Shown piece by piece: positions 31,887-40,195 of a stretch of DNA of 50,203 nt (the first letter of the stretch is position 1; each line of letters opens with the position of its first letter). The notes under the pieces were generated by a model that ran no database searches, was not told the origin of the DNA, and saw only the letters and a program-made list of their open reading frames with translations. The DNA is from Gemmataceae bacterium. GTDB taxonomy: Bacteria > Planctomycetota > Planctomycetia > Gemmatales > Gemmataceae. The translations under genes and the position numbers were made by a program. The DNA lies in contig JAQGHQ010000188.1 in the NCBI GenBank assembly GCA_028288765.1, positions 1 to 50,203 of the forward strand, in the 5' to 3' direction.

Positions 31887-34040
31887 TCAAACCACCTTAC
31901 ACCCCGGCAGCCGCCGCGCGAGTTCGACCCGCACGTCGACCGTGTCCGCCCGCGGGGGGAGCGACACGAGCTTCAGTTTCCTCAGCTTGGTGAGGTATGG
32001 GACCACCGTCTGCGATACATTCCTCGCGTTCGCCAACCCGACCGCTTCCAGGTTTGGGAACCGGTTGAGCAGCAAGGCGACGCCCGAATCCGTGACCGCC
32101 GTGTCCGCCAGGCCGACCGCCATGAGGCCGGGCAAGGCCGCGAGATGGGCAAGCCCCGCGTCGGTCACCTTCCCACACCCGGAAAGGTCGACCGCTTCCA
32201 AGCGCGGAATCTGGGTGAGGGAGCGGAACTTGGCCAACGTCGAATCGGTGGTCTCGTCCGGGGGGAGGGCGAGCCGATACGTCTCGTCCGGCTTCACCGT
32301 CACTTCACCCGGCAGGCGGCCGGGCTGAGCCGCCCATGCGACGTCCGGGGTTTCGGTCGGACGGGAGAACCAGATCGCACGGAACGGGATAAGCCACTTC
32401 GACTGTGTCACGACAGGCGACCGGGGCGGAACCGGTGCCGCCTGTTGGGGCTGGAGCTTGTCTTTCGGAGGCGCGGGGGGCGTGGGTGCGCTGAAGGGAA
32501 CAGGAGCGGCCGACGGCTTCGGGGCTGACGGAGGCGCGAACGGGACGTCGCCGCCCTCCATCGGGGTGGGGGCGAACGGCTTCGAAGCTTTGTTCCCCTC
32601 TCCCCTTGAGGGAGAAGAGTCAGGGGTGAGGGGATGCCGGGGTGCCTTCCCTTCGGTTTCAGGGGGAGAAGACGCAGGCGCGACCGTCGGCTTCATCACC
32701 GGGGCCGCGCGGCGCAGCTCGTCCAGCTTCTCGGCCAACTCTCCCGCGTCCTTCGGGCGGCGGTCCGGCTTCTGGGCCACGCACTTCGTCAGCAGGAGGA
32801 TGAACCCGTCGCCGGCCCCGGCGTCGCGGAGGTCTTCGGCCGCGTCGATCCCCGGGCCCTGGTCGAGCCGGCCGGTCACCATCTGGTAGCCGATCACCCC
32901 GAGGGCGTGGACGTCGTCCCGCGGGTCGGGTGGGCTGCCGGCCCGCTGCTGCGGCGAGGCGTACAGCGGGGTGTACGACCCGCGCAGCGACGTCTCCAGC
33001 CACCCGGTCATCAGCGACGCCCCCACCGGGTGGTGGGTCCGCATGTACTCGACCGCGACCCCGCCGATGCCGAAGTCGGTGATCCTGAGCGCGGAATCCG
33101 GAGCGCGGAGCGCGGAGCGAGAAGCAGCAGACGAGTCGTCTTCGGGTCTCGACTCCGCGTTCCGCCTTCCGCCTTCCGCATTGACCAATATGTTCGACGG
33201 CTTCAAGTCCCGGTGGACGATCGGCGGGGCGAGACGGTGGAAGGTGGCGACGGCGGCGGCGAGCTCGTGCAGGGCGCCGACCGCGGCCCGCTCCCGGTCG
33301 GCCGGCGGGAGTCCCTGCCAGCGGTGGATGAGGTCGGTCAGGCTCCCCCCGCCGACGTACTCGTACATCAGCCACGGGGCCTCACCGTCGAGGACCGCGT
33401 CCACGAGTGGGACGACGTTCGGGTGGTGCCCCTGGGCCATCACCCGGGCGATCACCTTCCCCTCGTGCGACACCAGCTTCGCCTTCGCGAGCGGGTCGGT
33501 ACAGAACTTCACCGCCCGGGGGTTCGGGATGAACGAGTGCCGGGCCAGCCAGACCTCCCCGAACCCACCCGCCCCGAGCAGATCGTCGAGCGTCCACCCG
33601 GACCGGCCGGGCAGATCGGCCCCGGGGCGAAACTGTGGGACCCGGTGCGGCAGGAGCTTCGCCAGGTCTTCGGGGGTGTTCAAGGCGAAATCGGCCGGGA
33701 CCGACTTTCCGGACGGGTCGTCGGCCCGCTTCAGCGACTGGCGGACGCAGCCGGGAATCTGGGTCAGGTAGAGTTCGAGCGTCAGCCGGTCCTCGATCGG
33801 GGACTGGGCAGCGACCTGGCGGACCGCCTCCCCGGCCGCCCGTTTCACCTCCTCGACCCCGGCGGCCGCGGCCTTCACCAGTTCGTCCCGTAGTTCGGCC
33901 ACCCGCCGCCGCTCCCGGAACAGCCGGTACGCATCCCCGGCGACGTCGAGCAGGTACGGCCCGCCCGGGACGAACTCGGCCAGCCCGCGGACACCTTTGT
34001 TCATCACCGCCTGGGCCACACATTCCATCAGCGCGAGCAT
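31887..34040 (-). CDS. Ser/Thr protein kinase with C-terminal leucine-rich repeats and internal repeat insertions
   Basis: 717 residues. A helical N-terminal region (1-145) is followed by a kinase domain at about 150-445: GAGGFGEVWLA glycine loop, Lys178, HRDLKPSN with Asp278, DFG with Asp322, and TPLYASPQQ in the activation segment. Between HRDLKPSN and DFG a segment of about 33 residues (288-320) is low-complexity and encoded by a palindromic repeat. Another repeat-encoded stretch, HPLTPDSSPSRGEGN, lies in the proline-rich linker at about 469-483. The C-terminal about 150 residues are leucine-rich repeats (LEAVDLSGCGKVTDAGLAHLAAL). No membrane helix is obvious. ATG 34040 has GAGGG 8 bases upstream. 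Whether the insertion leaves the kinase active cannot be judged here. Confidence 0.85.
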   Translation of the reverse strand: MLALMECVAQAVMNKGVRGLAEFVPGGPYLLDVAGDAYRLFRERRRVAELRDELVKAAAAGVEEVKRAAGEAVRQVAAQSPIEDRLTLELYLTQIPGCVRQSLKRADDPSGKSVPADFALNTPEDLAKLLPHRVPQFRPGADLPGRSGWTLDDLLGAGGFGEVWLARHSFIPNPRAVKFCTDPLAKAKLVSHEGKVIARVMAQGHHPNVVPLVDAVLDGEAPWLMYEYVGGGSLTDLIHRWQGLPPADRERAAVGALHELAAAVATFHRLAPPIVHRDLKPSNILVNAEGGRRNAESRPEDDSSAASRSALRAPDSALRITDFGIGGVAVEYMRTHHPVGASLMTGWLETSLRGSYTPLYASPQQRAGSPPDPRDDVHALGVIGYQMVTGRLDQGPGIDAAEDLRDAGAGDGFILLLTKCVAQKPDRRPKDAGELAEKLDELRRAAPVMKPTVAPASSPPETEGKAPRHPLTPDSSPSRGEGNKASKPFAPTPMEGGDVPFAPPSAPKPSAAPVPFSAPTPPAPPKDKLQPQQAAPVPPRSPVVTQSKWLIPFRAIWFSRPTETPDVAWAAQPGRLPGEVTVKPDETYRLALPPDETTDSTLAKFRSLTQIPRLEAVDLSGCGKVTDAGLAHLAALPGLMAVGLADTAVTDSGVALLLNRFPNLEAVGLANARNVSQTVVPYLTKLRKLKLVSLPPRADTVDVRVELARRLPGCKVV
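32593..32633. repeat. Dispersed repeat inside the kinase gene (linker copy)
   Basis: The plus strand reads CCCCTCTCCCCTTGAGGG, then GAGAAGAGTCAGGGGTGAGGGG. On the coding (minus) strand it is translated as HPLTPDSSPSRGEGN, within the proline-rich linker of the kinase. Its CCCCTC-type tracts match the style of the intergenic palindrome at 5484-5588. HPLTPD.SP.RGEG is a familiar by-product of translating such repeats (general knowledge). Confidence 0.65.
33091..33180. repeat. GCGGA-type palindrome inside the kinase catalytic core
   Basis: The left part has GCGGAATCCGGAGCGCGGAG and the right part TCCGCGTTCCGCCTTCCGCC, approximately reverse complementary and rich in GCGGA/TCCGC units. It is read in-frame as the 288-320 segment between the HRD and DFG motifs of the kinase. 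The unit composition (RRNAE, SALRAP, SALRI) differs from the rest of the protein. Confidence 0.65.
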
Positions 34041-34386
34041 GGCGAAGCCCTCGACAGACGCCCACCCGGGCCGACGGGGTCACACCGTTCCCGTTATCAT
34101 CGGAGTACTATTAGGGACCTTGAAGTGACGGAAGTCCAGGTCGGAGGTGTCACAAAGGCCGTTGAGTGGCCGGGGTCGCCTTCCGTGGCGACCCGTCGGC
34201 GGCTATCCGATGTGCTACAAGGAGTAGGATTAGGAGTATCGAGCCCACGGCTCTGGGGGGTTCACGTGTCCATCGGACGGTGGCCCCGTCAGTGGTGGGG
34301 TGAACGCCTTCGGGGGGAGCGATAGAGGGTCCCCCGCCCGTCGTGGGCGAGGGACGTCCCGCGGCGACAGGACCTGCGAGCAGTGG
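34041..34386. other. Spacer with two hairpins
   Basis: About 345 bases between the kinase-LRR start and the small lipoprotein stop. GGGTCGCC/GGCGACCC (34173-34180 with 34187-34194) is a perfect 8-bp hairpin. A second imperfect stem (34329-34355, outer GTCCC/GGGAC, inner CGCCC/GGGCG) lies beyond the lipoprotein stop and may serve as its terminator, although there is no T-run. No gene was found. Confidence 0.45.
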
Positions 34387-34572
34387 TTATTGTGGCGGGC
34401 TGGCAGCCGGGCCGCCTTTCGCACCCGGCATCGCAGGAGCGGGGGCCGAGCTCAGCTTCTGTAGCTTTGGGTCGTTCGCATTCTGGACCTTCGGCTGCTT
34501 CGAATCGCTGTCCCCGCCACAACCCGCGACGGCGAGAGCGACCAGCACCGGCAAAAGCACTCGACGGATCAT
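34387..34572 (-). CDS. Small lipoprotein next to DUF1559 gene
   Basis: 61 residues. A typical lipoprotein signal MIRRVLLPVLVALAVAGC ends in the lipobox AVAGC (Cys18), followed by Gly-Gly-Asp and a short Lys/Pro/Ala-rich tail. No conserved domain; function is unknown. Starts 34 bases after the DUF1559 gene stop with GAGG in front of it, so it is probably co-transcribed with it. Short lipoproteins beside DUF1559 genes recur in planctomycetes (general knowledge). Confidence 0.75.
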   Translation of the reverse strand: MIRRVLLPVLVALAVAGCGGDSDSKQPKVQNANDPKLQKLSSAPAPAMPGAKGGPAASPPQ

Positions 34573-34606
34573 GTAAGGATCATCCTCTGAGGGTTCAGCG
34601 GGTCGG

Positions 34607-35572
34607 TCAGTTGTCGTACGTCAGGACTACGCCGTCGGACTTGCCGCAGATCGCGGCCCAAGTCCCGAAATCCAGCCCGGCCGGGTTCTTGAGCGGCCGG
34701 ACCGAGCCGTCGGCGTAGACGAAGTTTACGACGTTTGTGTGGTTGCTGTTGAAGGTGTACCAGCAGTTCTTGTCGCCGGTGCTGCACAGCCCGAACGCGG
34801 TGAACGCGGCCCCGCCGCCCCATGTCCAGGTCGAGATGGTCGAGCCGCCATCAGAACTCCCCCCGGACCACTCGCCGAACATGACCGTGTTGCTCGTCCC
34901 ATCGGTGATGCCGACGAGCGACAGTTTGCTCTGGAACGTGAACACACCCTTGTACCCATCGCCGTACCGCCAGTCGCCGGCTACGCCGACATAGTTCGAC
35001 CGGCCGAGGATGACCGCCCCGGGGTTGCCGGAGAAGACGTGACTGCCGTTCGGGCCCCATGCCGTGGGGTAGTCGGTGCCCGGGGTCCCGTAGAAGGAAT
35101 CCATAATAACCCCCTGGTAGGAAGCCGGGGGCGGGTTCGACGGGCACTGTAGCGTCTTGATCTCGCCCTCGGCCCCGTACCGCGCCGGAGGCCGGGGGGG
35201 CGTGGTGCTCCCGGTCGACGGCGGGCGGTTTTGGGACCACCAGTACGGCGTCGAGAGCAGGTTGTAACCGCTGAACAGGTTCTGCTGCTCGATGTAGGGG
35301 AGGAGGTAGGTGATCGGCCCCCCACCGCCGGCGTCCATGCCCGCCGGGAGGTAGTTGTTCGCGCTGGCATAGTTGTGGGCGGCGAGACCGAGTTGCTTGA
35401 GGTTGTTCTGGCAACTGCTCCGGGCGGCGGCCTCGCGGACTTTCTGGACGGCGGGCAGGAGAAGCCCGATCAGGATCGCGATAATCGCGATCACCACCAA
35501 CAACTCGATCAGCGTGAAACCGCCGCGCGGGCGCTTCATCAACCCGATCCGGCTGTCATCTCGGTTCACCAT
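34607..35572 (-). CDS. DUF1559 prepilin-like secreted protein
   Basis: 321 residues. The N-terminus carries the prepilin cleavage/methylation motif [27 protein letters not shown] followed by [22 protein letters not shown], the DUF1559 signature of planctomycetes. The leader Gly-Phe junction (near residue 18-19) is the expected prepilin peptidase site, and the following hydrophobic helix acts as the pilin-like assembly segment. The C-terminal region ends in a [12 protein letters not shown] motif typical of the family. ATG 35572 has GGAG upstream at good spacing. These proteins are very abundant in planctomycetes and presumed pseudopilins or surface filaments; the precise role is unknown. Confidence 0.92.
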   Translation of the reverse strand: MVNRDDSRIGLMKRPRGGFTLIELLVVIAIIAILIGLLLPAVQKVREAAARSSCQNNLKQLGLAAHNYASANNYLPAGMDAGGGGPITYLLPYIEQQNLFSGYNLLSTPYWWSQNRPPSTGSTTPPRPPARYGAEGEIKTLQCPSNPPPASYQGVIMDSFYGTPGTDYPTAWGPNGSHVFSGNPGAVILGRSNYVGVAGDWRYGDGYKGVFTFQSKLSLVGITDGTSNTVMFGEWSGGSSDGGSTISTWTWGGGAAFTAFGLCSTGDKNCWYTFNSNHTNVVNFVYADGSVRPLKNPAGLDFGTWAAICGKSDGVVLTYDN

Positions 35573-35707
35573 CACAAGCTCCGAGTAAATGGAATGAGAC
35601 CAACAAGTGGGACCTACCCGGGGTCGCCCGGGGATGATCTCCGCGGGCAGGGCGATCTGCTCCGGGGGAGGGAGAGGAGGCGGGGCGGGAGGGCGGAGGG
35701 GCGGGGG

Positions 35708-36433
35708 TCAGGACGACTTCGTCGCATACGTCGGAAGGAGGCTCTCGGTCGTGTCCCGGAGGTGGACGAGCATCGCGGCCCTGGCCGCGGCCGGGTCGCC
35801 GGCGAGCACGGCAGTGTAGATCGCCTCGTGTTCCCGGGCGTCGGCCTCGCGCTTGGCGCTCTGCTCGTCCCACCAACTGGCGGGTTGCCGCTCGACCAGG
35901 ACCGCCCGGAGCAGCTGGAGGAGGTGCCGCAGGACGATGAGCAGGACCTGGTTGCCGGCGATCCGGGCGAGACCGAGGTGGAACTCCTCGTTGTGCCGCA
36001 CGTAGGCGTCGTAGTCCCGGCTGTCCGAGTACATGCCCTGGACGGCGTCCCGCACCGGCACGAGGTCCGCCAGGCGGCGGCGGGTTGCCGTCATCCCGAC
36101 AAGGTCGGTTTCGATCAACCGCCGGGCCTCGAGCAGGTCGAGGAGGTTGTTGTCGTCACCGGTCAGGGTCCGCGGGAGCATCTTCGAGAAGGCCGCGACC
36201 AGCGGCGAGAAACTGACCGACTGGACGTACGCCCCCGACCGGGGCTGAACCCGGACCAGCCCGATCGTCTGGGCTTCCAGGAGGGCGTCGCGGACGGCGT
36301 GCGGCGGCAGATCCAGCTCGACCGCCAGGTTCTTGATCGAGGGCAGCCGGTTTCCGGTCGTGAGGTTTTTAACTGAAATATACGATATCAATCGGTCTAT
36401 CGCATTTTCATGCTTTCCGGAACTTATCGCCAT
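35708..36433 (-). CDS. FadR-subfamily GntR transcriptional regulator
   Basis: 241 residues. The N-terminal winged helix (about residues 1-70) contains the GntR signature NLTTGNRLPSIKNLAVELDLPPHAVRDALLEAQTIGLVRVQPRSGAYV. Residues about 85-225 are the all-helical FCD ligand-binding domain with RRLIETDLVGM, the metal-binding-type residues in EEFHLGLAR and HEAIYTAVLAGD. Members sense small carboxylates or sugar acids. Start ATG 36433 has AGGT upstream. A TTGACA-N17-TAGCAT promoter and a perfect 16-bp palindrome lie directly upstream, consistent with autorepression. It is followed, 135 bases on, by the DUF1559 gene, whose control it may share. Confidence 0.88.
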   Translation of the reverse strand: MAISSGKHENAIDRLISYISVKNLTTGNRLPSIKNLAVELDLPPHAVRDALLEAQTIGLVRVQPRSGAYVQSVSFSPLVAAFSKMLPRTLTGDDNNLLDLLEARRLIETDLVGMTATRRRLADLVPVRDAVQGMYSDSRDYDAYVRHNEEFHLGLARIAGNQVLLIVLRHLLQLLRAVLVERQPASWWDEQSAKREADAREHEAIYTAVLAGDPAAARAAMLVHLRDTTESLLPTYATKSS

Positions 36434-36466
36434 GGCGACCTGGAGCAGTGATGGACCAGAGGTCAA

Positions 36467-36509
36467 ATCTGATTAATCAGATGCTATTCCTGATCGGCCC
36501 AGATGTCAA
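36467..36509 (-). promoter_or_regulatory. Promoter and palindromic operator of the GntR regulator
   Basis: On the minus strand TTGACA (36509-36504), a 17-base spacer and TAGCAT (36486-36481) form a good sigma-70-like promoter. The perfect palindrome ATCTGATTAATCAGAT (36467-36482) overlaps the -10 by two bases and covers the likely start site, 34 bases before the ATG. Half-site-like TCAGA elements recur just upstream. This is the layout of a self-repressing operator. Confidence 0.7.
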
Positions 36510-36874
36510 TTCTGATTTTTCCCCCATCTGAATCTTTCCAGAAAGTCGAGGCCGTACTTGTGGCGGCTTGCGGTCCGAGATTCAGTAGGTTCCTCGCTGC
36601 GTCTGTGCGCGGTCGCTGACTCGATGTGCCCTTTCAAGCTCTTTCTCCGGTTGCCTTGGGTCCGGTAGCCTCCCGCCCTCGTCGCCCCGGCTTCTGACAG
36701 CGGATCCTCGGGTGGCCGTTATCTACGCGATCTGGGCCCGGCGGTTTGACCCGGGCGAAACAGTCTGTTAAGCTTCGGTAACTAACGGAACCGTGATTTC
36801 CCGTCCGGCCCGTAGCTGCCGTGTGCCCCTTCCACACGGCACAAATCCCGACCTCGGGTCGGTGTCAGGGAACC
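36510..36874. other. Divergent spacer
   Basis: About 365 bases between the GntR operator and the HEAT-protein start. Further ATCAGAATT and TTCAGATG half sites near 36511-36540 suggest additional regulator contacts. Nothing else recognisable. Confidence 0.4.
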
Positions 36875-38386
36875 ATGCGCTGGTCCGACCGCTCCTCGCG
36901 GCACGATCTCGGGTTCGGCCCGTGGGTCGTCAGTTGCTTACTCCTACTCATCCCGACAGCGGTCCTTGGGGCCCTTGCCTACCGCCTGGAGGCGGCGCCG
37001 CTGGCGGCCGGGGCGGGGGTCCAGCTCCTATTCGTCCTCGTGTTTCTCCAGGCCCATCCGGTCTGGCGCCCGCCGGTCAGTGCGTCGGTCGTGGTCCTGT
37101 ACCTCATCGCCCTCGGGTGGGCGTGGCTCCCGACCCGCGGAACGGCCGACTGGGCCGTACACGTCGGGCAGGGTGTATTGTTGCTCGGGGCGGTCGGGCT
37201 GGTCGCCCTTCACGACCTGACCCGGACCGGGGCGGAACCCCTGCGGCGGGCGAACAAGTGGTCCCGGCGGATCACCTTCCGGTCGCACTGGCCGCTCCAA
37301 CTCGCCGACTGCCGGCGGCTGCCGGAGGCGGACGCCTTGCGGGAGGCCGTTGCGGACGAGCCCGGGCCGGCCCTGGCCCTGCTCTCGGACCCCCGCCCGC
37401 AGGTCCAGACCGCCGCCCTCGGGGCTTTGGAATATCGCCCGCACTGGCGGCCGGGGGAAGCTGAGTTGGTTCTGAGAGTAGCGAAGGCCTCGCCCGAGCC
37501 GGCGGTCCGGGCGGCGGCGGCCTACGCCCTCGCCGGGGTGCGGCCGGCGGAGCTGATCGAGGGGCTCGCCGGGTTCCTCCGCGATCCCGCCCCGGAAGTG
37601 CGGCACGCGGCGGCCGAGGCCCTACTCTGGGACGGGGACGCCCGCTGGCCGTCCGCCCGGGACGCGGTCCGGGAGGCCCTCGCCGACCCGAAACTGGCCG
37701 CCGACGGGCCGCTGTTCGTCGGGGCGAGCCGCCTGCCGGCCGCGGCCATCGCCGACCTGACGATGTGGACGGCCGAACACACGCCGCTCGCCGGCCGGGC
37801 GGTGCAGACCCTGATCGAGCAGTACCAGCGCGGGCTGCTCGACGCCGACCGGCCGGAGCTGGCGAGCGATCTCGCGGGCCAGATGCTCGCCGCCGAAACC
37901 CCGCCGGCCCTGCGGATCGAGCTCGCGGCCCTGCTCCGCGACCACCACATGCTCGGCCCGGACCTGCTCGACCGGATGACGAACCTCGACCAGCTGGGGC
38001 CGATGCGGCTGTTCGCGGCGGAGGTCATGCTCCGGGCGAACCCGAACGACCCGGACGGGGTGGACGTGCTCCGCGGGCTGGCCCGGCAGCCGAACCGGGA
38101 GCTGGCGGTGCAGATCGGGGGCATCCTGCAGAACGTGCTCGGGCTGGAGCTCGGGCTGCCCGGAGGCGGCCAGCTACCGGCCCCGAACAGCAAGGCGGCG
38201 GCGGACGTGGCCCGGCGGGTGCTGGCGTGGGCGAACGGGGCGACCCCGGACATGATCCGCCCGACGCCGGGGCCGCAGCCGGGACTGAAGGGCGGGAGCC
38301 GCCCGCCGTTCGCCGGGCTCAAGCAGACGACCATCTTACCCCCGCCGTCCGGCGAGCGGCCCCGCGGGTCGTCGGCGGTGTTCTGA
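36875..38386 (+). CDS. Membrane protein with HEAT repeats
   Basis: 503 residues. Three to four N-terminal membrane helices lie at about 15-120 (PWVVSCLLLLIPTAVLGALAY, GVQLLFVLVFLQAHP, SASVVVLYLIALGWAWL, GVLLLGAVGLVAL). The remaining about 350 residues are alpha-helical HEAT-like repeats with conserved Ala-rich helices (VRAAAAYALAG, VRHAAAEALLWDGDA). The C-terminus is disordered and proline-rich. Function is unknown; HEAT arrays usually bind partner proteins. The ATG at 36875 is preferred over 36821 because AGGG precedes it and the membrane helices start right after it. Confidence 0.75.
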   Translation: MRWSDRSSRHDLGFGPWVVSCLLLLIPTAVLGALAYRLEAAPLAAGAGVQLLFVLVFLQAHPVWRPPVSASVVVLYLIALGWAWLPTRGTADWAVHVGQGVLLLGAVGLVALHDLTRTGAEPLRRANKWSRRITFRSHWPLQLADCRRLPEADALREAVADEPGPALALLSDPRPQVQTAALGALEYRPHWRPGEAELVLRVAKASPEPAVRAAAAYALAGVRPAELIEGLAGFLRDPAPEVRHAAAEALLWDGDARWPSARDAVREALADPKLAADGPLFVGASRLPAAAIADLTMWTAEHTPLAGRAVQTLIEQYQRGLLDADRPELASDLAGQMLAAETPPALRIELAALLRDHHMLGPDLLDRMTNLDQLGPMRLFAAEVMLRANPNDPDGVDVLRGLARQPNRELAVQIGGILQNVLGLELGLPGGGQLPAPNSKAAADVARRVLAWANGATPDMIRPTPGPQPGLKGGSRPPFAGLKQTTILPPPSGERPRGSSAVF

Positions 38387-38545
38387 GCCGGGGCGGGTGT
38401 GGTGGGACGGGCCCGGGAAGGGCCTCCACACCCGACAAGACAAGGGTTCGTCGAGCGTTGACCAGTTCCTGCGGAACGAGATACTCGCCAGCGGGCCGTG
38501 GCCGTCCACGTCAACGGACCTTGCCGCGGTATCCCCGCCGTCCGG

Positions 38546-38551
38546 TACAAT
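38546..38551 (+). promoter_or_regulatory. Possible -10 element before the DUF72 gene
   Basis: TACAAT lies 50 bases upstream of the DUF72 start codon. A TTGCCG at 38521-38526 is 19 bases away, slightly long for a -35. Weak evidence. Confidence 0.25.
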
Positions 38552-38600
38552 TCTTCGAGGTTTACACTCGTTCCTGACCGGCCACTCGCCGTTTTCTCGC

Positions 38601-39434
38601 ATGGACCTCCGCATCGGGACTGCCGGCTACTCGTACCCCGACTGGGTCGGGGCGTTCTACCCGCGCGGGATGACGGCCCACGACCTGCTCCCGTTCTACG
38701 CCCGGCATTTCCCGGCGGTTGAGGTGAATTCGTCGTTCTACCGCCCGCCGCCCCTCGACCAGATCGACAAGATGGCCCGCCGCACCCCGGCCGGGTTCGG
38801 GTTCACCCTGAAGGTGCCGAGGACGGTCAGCCACGACCGCGACCCGGCCGATCTGCCCGCGTTCAAGGCCGCCGCCGACCGCATGGCCGCGCTGGGCAAA
38901 CTGCTCGGGCTCATGGTGCAGGTGCCGGAGGCGTTCCACAACTCCGCCGCGAACCGCGACTGGCTGAAGCAGATCGCCGACGGGCTGCGTCCGCACACCC
39001 TGGCCGTCGAGTTCCGGCACCACTCGTGGGCCACGCCGGCCCTCGTCGAATGGGCCGCCGCGGCGGCGGTGGACGTGGTGAGCGTCGGCGTCCCGGACCT
39101 CCCGACGCTGTTCCCGTCGGGCCCGCGGGTGGCGAACCGCCGGGTGTACGCCCGGCTGCATTCGCAGAACGCTGACAACTGGTACAAGGGCGGGGAAGAC
39201 CGGTACGACTACGATTACCCCGAGCCGGTGATCCGGAAGTGGGCGACCGCCTTGAAGGCCGTGGCCGACGCCGGGCGGGCGGATTCGGGCGTGTTCTTCT
39301 TCACCAACTGTGTGAACACCCAGGCGGTCGCGAACGCCCGAACGCTTTCCGCGGTGCTGAAGGCGACCGCCCCGTCGATCCGGGTGATCGACCCGCCCAC
39401 CCCCGAGGAGCATCAGCCGGGGCTGTTCGATTGA
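38601..39434 (+). CDS. DUF72 family protein (YecE-like)
   Basis: 277 residues. MDLRIGTAGYSYPDWVGAFYPRGM is the characteristic DUF72 N-terminus, followed by the YARHFPAVEVNSSFYRPP and GFGFTLKVPRTVSHDRD motifs of the TIM-barrel fold and a C-terminal FFFTNCVNTQAVANA segment. About 40 residues longer than compact homologues, within family range. The biochemical role of DUF72 proteins is unsettled. ATG 38601 starts exactly at the conserved N-terminus, though no Shine-Dalgarno is obvious; the frame is open upstream but has no family similarity. Confidence 0.88.
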   Translation: MDLRIGTAGYSYPDWVGAFYPRGMTAHDLLPFYARHFPAVEVNSSFYRPPPLDQIDKMARRTPAGFGFTLKVPRTVSHDRDPADLPAFKAAADRMAALGKLLGLMVQVPEAFHNSAANRDWLKQIADGLRPHTLAVEFRHHSWATPALVEWAAAAAVDVVSVGVPDLPTLFPSGPRVANRRVYARLHSQNADNWYKGGEDRYDYDYPEPVIRKWATALKAVADAGRADSGVFFFTNCVNTQAVANARTLSAVLKATAPSIRVIDPPTPEEHQPGLFD

Positions 39435-39541
39435 CAGCCCGACTGGGGGAACGCGAAGACTCGCCCCGCTCTCCAAGACTCAGTCCGCCGGCGGAAGAAA
39501 CCGGGCTTCTGGATGGCGGACTTCAAGACTCGGCAATCGCC

Positions 39542-39547
39542 TACAAT
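39542..39547 (+). promoter_or_regulatory. -10-like TACAAT close to the start codon
   Basis: TACAAT ends 6 bases before the ATG at 39554, so transcription from it would start at or near the start codon and give a leaderless mRNA. No good -35 element precedes it. Confidence 0.3.
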
Positions 39548-39553
39548 CTCCGA

Positions 39554-40072
39554 ATGACCGCCCTCCGCCGGTTTTTGGTGTTCCAGGCCCTCCTGCTCTG
39601 GCAGGGCGGGTTCCTGTTCTACGCCGCCTTCGTCGTCCCGGCCGGGACGGAGGTGCTCGGGTCGACCGCCGCCCAGGGGGCGGTCACGACCCGGGTGGCC
39701 GACGCGCTCAACCTGTGCGGGGTGATCGGGCTCGCGGCGGTGGCGTGGGACCTGTCCCTGACGCGCGACCCGGCGGCCCGGCGGACCGCCGCCCGGTGGT
39801 GGTGCTGGGGCGTCGCGGTGGGGTGCCAGTGTCTCCTCTTCGTCTTCCACGAACTGCTCGACTCGTACATGGACCCGGGGCGGCGGTACATCGTCGTCAT
39901 CCCGCCGTTCCGCCCGGTCCACCGGACGTACCTGTGGGTCAGCACCGTGCAGTGGGTGGCGTGCCTGCTGCTGGCGTGGTGGACGCTGCGGGCCTGGGCG
40001 GGGGAGTCGGAAGTCACGCGTCGGGAGGTCCCGAGTCCCAAGTCGGAGACCAACCTACCGTCCGGGATTTGA
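39554..40072 (+). CDS. Four-helix integral membrane protein of unknown function
   Basis: 172 residues, with hydrophobic segments at about 6-28 (FLVFQALLLWQGGFLFYAAFVV), 55-70, 82-100 (WWCWGVAVGCQCLLFVFHELL) and 132-150 (WVSTVQWVACLLLAWWTLRAW). The loops hold YMDPGRRYIVVIPPFRPVHRTY. No domain was recognised. The upstream part of this open frame (from 39239) runs antisense-like over the DUF72 gene end and is ignored. It follows the DUF72 gene by 119 bases and may have its own promoter at 39542. Confidence 0.7.
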   Translation: MTALRRFLVFQALLLWQGGFLFYAAFVVPAGTEVLGSTAAQGAVTTRVADALNLCGVIGLAAVAWDLSLTRDPAARRTAARWWCWGVAVGCQCLLFVFHELLDSYMDPGRRYIVVIPPFRPVHRTYLWVSTVQWVACLLLAWWTLRAWAGESEVTRREVPSPKSETNLPSGI

Positions 40073-40114
40073 CCTGTGACTGCTGTGCTGAACCCCCGCA
40101 GGGCGTTGAGGGCG

Positions 40115-40185
40115 GTGTTCACCCCAACGGGGTGAGAGCGCTGAGCCCAGGGCATCGCCCCGGGTCGGGTGGCAACACCCCGTGA
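40115..40185. repeat. Dispersed repeat, copy 2, with hairpin
   Basis: The segment contains the TTCACCCCAACGGGGTGA hairpin (about 40119-40134) and the AGCCCAGGGCATCGC block that matches 2927-2959. It is followed by CCCCGGGTCGGGTGGC and ends 11 bases before the subtilase stop. It lies between the convergent membrane-protein and subtilase genes and may terminate one or both transcripts. Confidence 0.55.
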
Positions 40186-40195
40186 GACCGCCCGG

